DNA from: JANMEX01 sp043776635
GTDB lineage: Bacteria > Pseudomonadota > Alphaproteobacteria > Rhizobiales > Rhizobiaceae
Direction of reading: 5' to 3'
Length of the DNA stretch: 26,034 nt
Assembly (NCBI GenBank): GCA_043776635.1
Contig: JAYVRA010000057.1
Location: 1-26,034 of the forward strand
Shown here: piece by piece, positions 23,867 through 26,034 of the stretch
How the letters are laid out: each line of letters opens with the position of its first letter
Position numbering within the stretch: the first letter of the stretch is position 1
Notes under the pieces: model-generated
Told to the model about the DNA's origin: nothing
What the model saw: the letters and a program-made list of their open reading frames with translations, nothing else
Database searches by the model: none
Position numbers and translations under genes: made by a program

Positions 23867-24115
23867 TTAACCGCGTGCCATTGGCGTTTTTTCGACCACT
23901 GGCTTCACAGCAATCAGGCCTTCGCGCTGTGCGCGCTTGCGGGCCAGCTTGCGTGTGCGGCGAATGGCTTCCGCCTTTTCGCGGGCGCGCTTTTCGGACG
24001 GCTTTTCAAATGCGCCGCGCATTTTCATTTCGCGAAAAACGCCTTCGCGCTGCAACTTCTTCTTCAGAGCGCGGAGCGCTTGGTCAACATTGTTATCACG
24101 AACGAGTACTTGCAC
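23867..24115 (-). CDS. rpsU: 30S ribosomal protein S21
   Basis: This 82-residue basic protein matches S21: MQVLVRDNNVDQALRALKKK, LQREGVFREMKMRGAFEKPS and a lysine/arginine-rich tail. The start is GTG at 24115; an in-frame TGA lies three codons upstream, so no earlier start exists in that frame. A weak AAAGG lies about 11 bases upstream, so translation may be adjustable. Alphaproteobacteria carry one or two S21 copies; this one stands alone, upstream of the TPR lipoprotein gene with a 159-base gap. Confidence 0.95.
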   Translation of the reverse strand: MQVLVRDNNVDQALRALKKKLQREGVFREMKMRGAFEKPSEKRAREKAEAIRRTRKLARKRAQREGLIAVKPVVEKTPMARG

Positions 24116-24715
24116 GTGTAATCACGCCTTTCGGGTCTATATTAAACAATAAATTCGGATCTCAGGAGGGAGTTTCCCCGCAATCTGACGCGCAGTTAGC
24201 AGATAGAGGCGGACATGTCTATCTTTGATGATAAGGTTTTAACGGGAAAAGCTGACTTAGGCGACATTGCCCCCAATCTTTGCCGAAAAGAGTTTAATAG
24301 GTGAAATACCTGCCGCCCGTGCCGAGTTCAGCAACGCTTGCGACTCCAGTGTCAGGTGGTTTTGCGGTTTTATTGGTCCATTTTTGGTCGCAACAATGGC
24401 CTCAAGTACACGACGATTGGTGTCGGCAAAGGTTCCGCCAATGTGGATGATTAGGCTCAGGACTGATTGATTGATCCAGAAGATGATTGTTGCGGCGATT
24501 GCGATGGCTGACATGAAGGCGTGGGCACATCGGTCGTAGCGCGTTTGAATGCGTCGCCAGTCTTTGAGTTTGCCGAACCACCGCAATTTCCCTTCCCTCT
24601 TCGCTTTTCCGTCACACATCGTCGCAATATGCCCTTCGCACTTGGCATTGCATTGGCTAGTGTTAAGGCTAAACATCGTAGCCTCTCTCATTTCGTTTTT
24701 CATAAGGCTTAGCTC
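24116..24715. other. Gene-poor 600-base gap with insertion-sequence scrap and a truncated-looking small frame
   Basis: Between rpsU and soxB I find no complete gene. On the plus strand an ATG at 24215, with AGAGG 5 bases before it, opens a 29-codon frame (MSIFDDKVLTGKADLGDIAP and on) that stops at 24302-24304. It has no known match and looks like the start of a truncated gene. A minus-strand frame spanning the gap carries an IS5-family transposase fragment (24467-24580) continuous with unrelated sequence on both sides. The rest looks like decayed DNA. The rpsU promoter must lie at its left end and the soxB promoter at its right end. Confidence 0.5.
24467..24580 (-). mobile_element. IS5-family transposase C-terminal fragment
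   Basis: About 38 residues read WFGKLKDWRRIQTRYDRCAH and then AFMSAIAIAATIIFWINQ. This is the very end of many IS5-family (IS427-like) transposases, where the catalytic Glu helix gives way to a hydrophobic tail. The rest of the transposase is gone, and no stop follows the usual end, so the frame runs on into unrelated sequence. I could not find the terminal inverted repeats. It is an inactive relic. Confidence 0.7.
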
Positions 24716-25969
24716 ATGCGTAAATATTCGGTTTTTGCTCTCGCCCGAGAGGCCATGCGTGCCCACAAGGGTTGGGATAAGCAATGGACCTTTCCTGAGC
24801 CGAAGGCGTCTTATGATGTGATAATCGTGGGCGCGGGCGGGCACGGGTTGGCTACGGCCTATTATTTGGCTAAAGAGCACGGCATTACCAATGTTGCGGT
24901 GCTGGAAAAGGGCTGGCTGGGCGGTGGTAACACCGGGCGCAACACCACGATTATCCGCTCTAATTATCTCTATGACGAATCGGCCGCCATGTATGACCAT
25001 GCGGTGAAGCTATGGGACGGGCTGTCTCAGGATCTCAATTACAATGTGATGTATTCGGCGCGTGGCGTGATGATGCTGGCGCATAATGTTCATGATGTTC
25101 AAGTTTTGAAGCGCCATGTTCATGCCAACCGCCTTAATGGCGTTGATAATGAATGGCTGTCGCCAGAGCAGGCCAAGGAGTTTTGTCCGCCGCTCAATAT
25201 CGCAGCGTCTGCACGCTATCCCGTGGTGGGCGCGACATTGCAACGGCGCGGTGGCACGGCGCGGCATGATGCTGTGGCGTGGGGCTATGCCCGCGCTGCG
25301 GCGGATCGCGGTGTGGATATTATACAGAACTGCGAAGTGACGGGCATCGCCCGCGCGGCTGATGGTTCGGTTTCCGGCGTTGAAACCTCCAAAGGTTTTA
25401 TTGGCGCTAAGAAAGTCGGCGTCGTGGCTGCGGGCCATACGTCGGTGTTGATGGAAATGGCCGGCGTTCGTATGCCGCTGGAAAGCTATCCGCTGCAGGC
25501 GCTGGTGTCCGAGCCGGTTAAGCCAGCCTTCCCGTGCGTGGTTATGTCCAACACGGTTCACGCCTATATTTCGCAGTCTGATAAGGGCGAACTGGTTATC
25601 GGCGCGGGCACGGACCAATATGTGTCTTACTCGCAGACTGGCGGCCTGCATATTTTGAACCATACGCTGGATGCGATTTGCGAAATGTTCCCGATGTTCG
25701 GCCGCATGAAAATGCTGCGCTCATGGGGCGGCATTGTTGATGTGACACCGGACCGCTCGCCGATTTTGGCCAAGACCCCTGTGAAGGGGCTTTATGTCAA
25801 CTGCGGTTGGGGCACGGGCGGCTTCAAGGCGACGCCTGGTTCCGGCAATGTGTTCGCCCATACGATTGCTCGCGACGAGCCGCACAAAATCAACGCGCCC
25901 TTCACGCTGGAACGCTTCCGCACCGGACGCCTGATTGATGAAGCTGCAGCGGCGGCAGTGGCGCATTAG
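24716..25969 (+). CDS. soxB: Sarcosine oxidase subunit beta (SoxB)
   Basis: This 417-residue flavoprotein matches heterotetrameric SoxB: the start MRKYSVFALAREAMRAHKGW, the FAD motif VGAGGHGLATAYYLA (38-52), EKGWLGGGNTGRNTTIIRSN, and RHDAVAWG (183-190), whose H184 is probably the FMN-attached histidine of characterised enzymes. It oxidatively demethylates sarcosine together with SoxA, SoxD and SoxG, in glycine betaine and one-carbon breakdown. The ATG follows AAGG by 8 bases. The next gene, usually soxD, is not seen in the 65 bases before the window ends. Confidence 0.95.
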   Translation: MRKYSVFALAREAMRAHKGWDKQWTFPEPKASYDVIIVGAGGHGLATAYYLAKEHGITNVAVLEKGWLGGGNTGRNTTIIRSNYLYDESAAMYDHAVKLWDGLSQDLNYNVMYSARGVMMLAHNVHDVQVLKRHVHANRLNGVDNEWLSPEQAKEFCPPLNIAASARYPVVGATLQRRGGTARHDAVAWGYARAAADRGVDIIQNCEVTGIARAADGSVSGVETSKGFIGAKKVGVVAAGHTSVLMEMAGVRMPLESYPLQALVSEPVKPAFPCVVMSNTVHAYISQSDKGELVIGAGTDQYVSYSQTGGLHILNHTLDAICEMFPMFGRMKMLRSWGGIVDVTPDRSPILAKTPVKGLYVNCGWGTGGFKATPGSGNVFAHTIARDEPHKINAPFTLERFRTGRLIDEAAAAAVAH

Positions 25970-25976
25970 GCAAAAG

Positions 25977-26034
25977 ATGGACAGGGAATTAGCAGAAAAA
26001 AAAGTGGAAAATTGGGTGATTTGGATGTCAGCTC
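25977..26034 (+). other. Partial open frame at the window end
   Basis: An ATG at 25977, 8 bases after the soxB stop, opens MDRELAEKKVENWVIWMSA and stays open to the edge. It does not resemble SoxD, which starts with cysteine-rich sequence. It could be a real small gene inside the sox operon or a chance frame; no good ribosome binding site is visible. Confidence 0.2.

Noticed and set aside
24257..25000. 247-codon minus-strand open frame
   Set aside because: Its first third is antisense to soxB and only the transposase tail is recognisable, so it is not a real gene as a whole.
10955..25969. Creatinine-to-sarcosine pathway linking the creatininase-family gene with soxB
   Set aside because: The genes are 13 kb apart, no creatinase is present, and the creatininase-family gene is coupled to a purine deaminase.
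1..26034. tRNA, rRNA, CRISPR array or prophage
   Set aside because: No cloverleaf, regularly spaced repeats or phage genes were seen on either strand; this was by eye only, so small RNAs could be missed.

Overview
The window looks like chromosomal DNA from an alphaproteobacterium, most likely of the Hyphomicrobiales (Rhizobiales). The evidence is the order coxIV (aa3-type, COX4_pro2-like), pntAA, pntAB, pntB; the CobW GTPase / WD40 pair; the SoxB-type sarcosine oxidase; Irr-box-like iron-control elements; and a tandem stem-loop repeat typical of rhizobial intergenic DNA. I cannot place the genus. There are no rRNA or tRNA genes, no CRISPR array and no prophage.

Left part (1-8.4 kb): metals and one small metabolic operon. 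An imelysin and a two-heme DUF1111 protein form a minus-strand operon. It diverges from a PiuC-type Fe(II)/2-oxoglutarate hydroxylase across a 247 bp gap that holds two iron-box-like dyads. Convergent to piuC is a zinc-type operon: a histidine-rich COG0523 GTPase followed by a WD40 protein. Behind it a LacI-type repressor and a D-2-hydroxyacid dehydrogenase form a second operon with a clear dyad at the start of the repressor gene.

Middle (8.4-14.2 kb): a toxin-antitoxin pair with an intact VapB and a broken VapC. A MarR regulator is divergent from an 8-oxoguanine deaminase plus creatininase-family operon. Then come a small secreted protein, a PuuD-like class I amidotransferase, and a LivH-type permease without any of its partner ABC genes.

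Right-middle (14.2-18.8 kb): a CGNR zinc-finger regulator translationally coupled to a lipoprotein, a membrane GGDEF-EAL protein, and a FeeM/AHL-synthase-like N-acyltransferase. This is the most signalling-rich and least predictable stretch.

Right part (18.8-26 kb): the energy operon coxIV-pntAA-pntAB-pntB ending in a strong terminator; an NAD(P)H oxidoreductase pseudogene with three frameshifts; a TPR lipoprotein; ribosomal protein S21; a 600 bp gap holding an IS5-family transposase scrap; and soxB, whose usual partners (soxD, soxA, soxG) are not visible before the window ends.

I see no large unknown multi-gene system. The most worthwhile leads are the paired iron boxes, the MarR / 8-oxoguanine deaminase / creatininase operon, the FeeM-like synthase beside the c-di-GMP protein with a dyad upstream, the solo LivH, and the two decayed genes.
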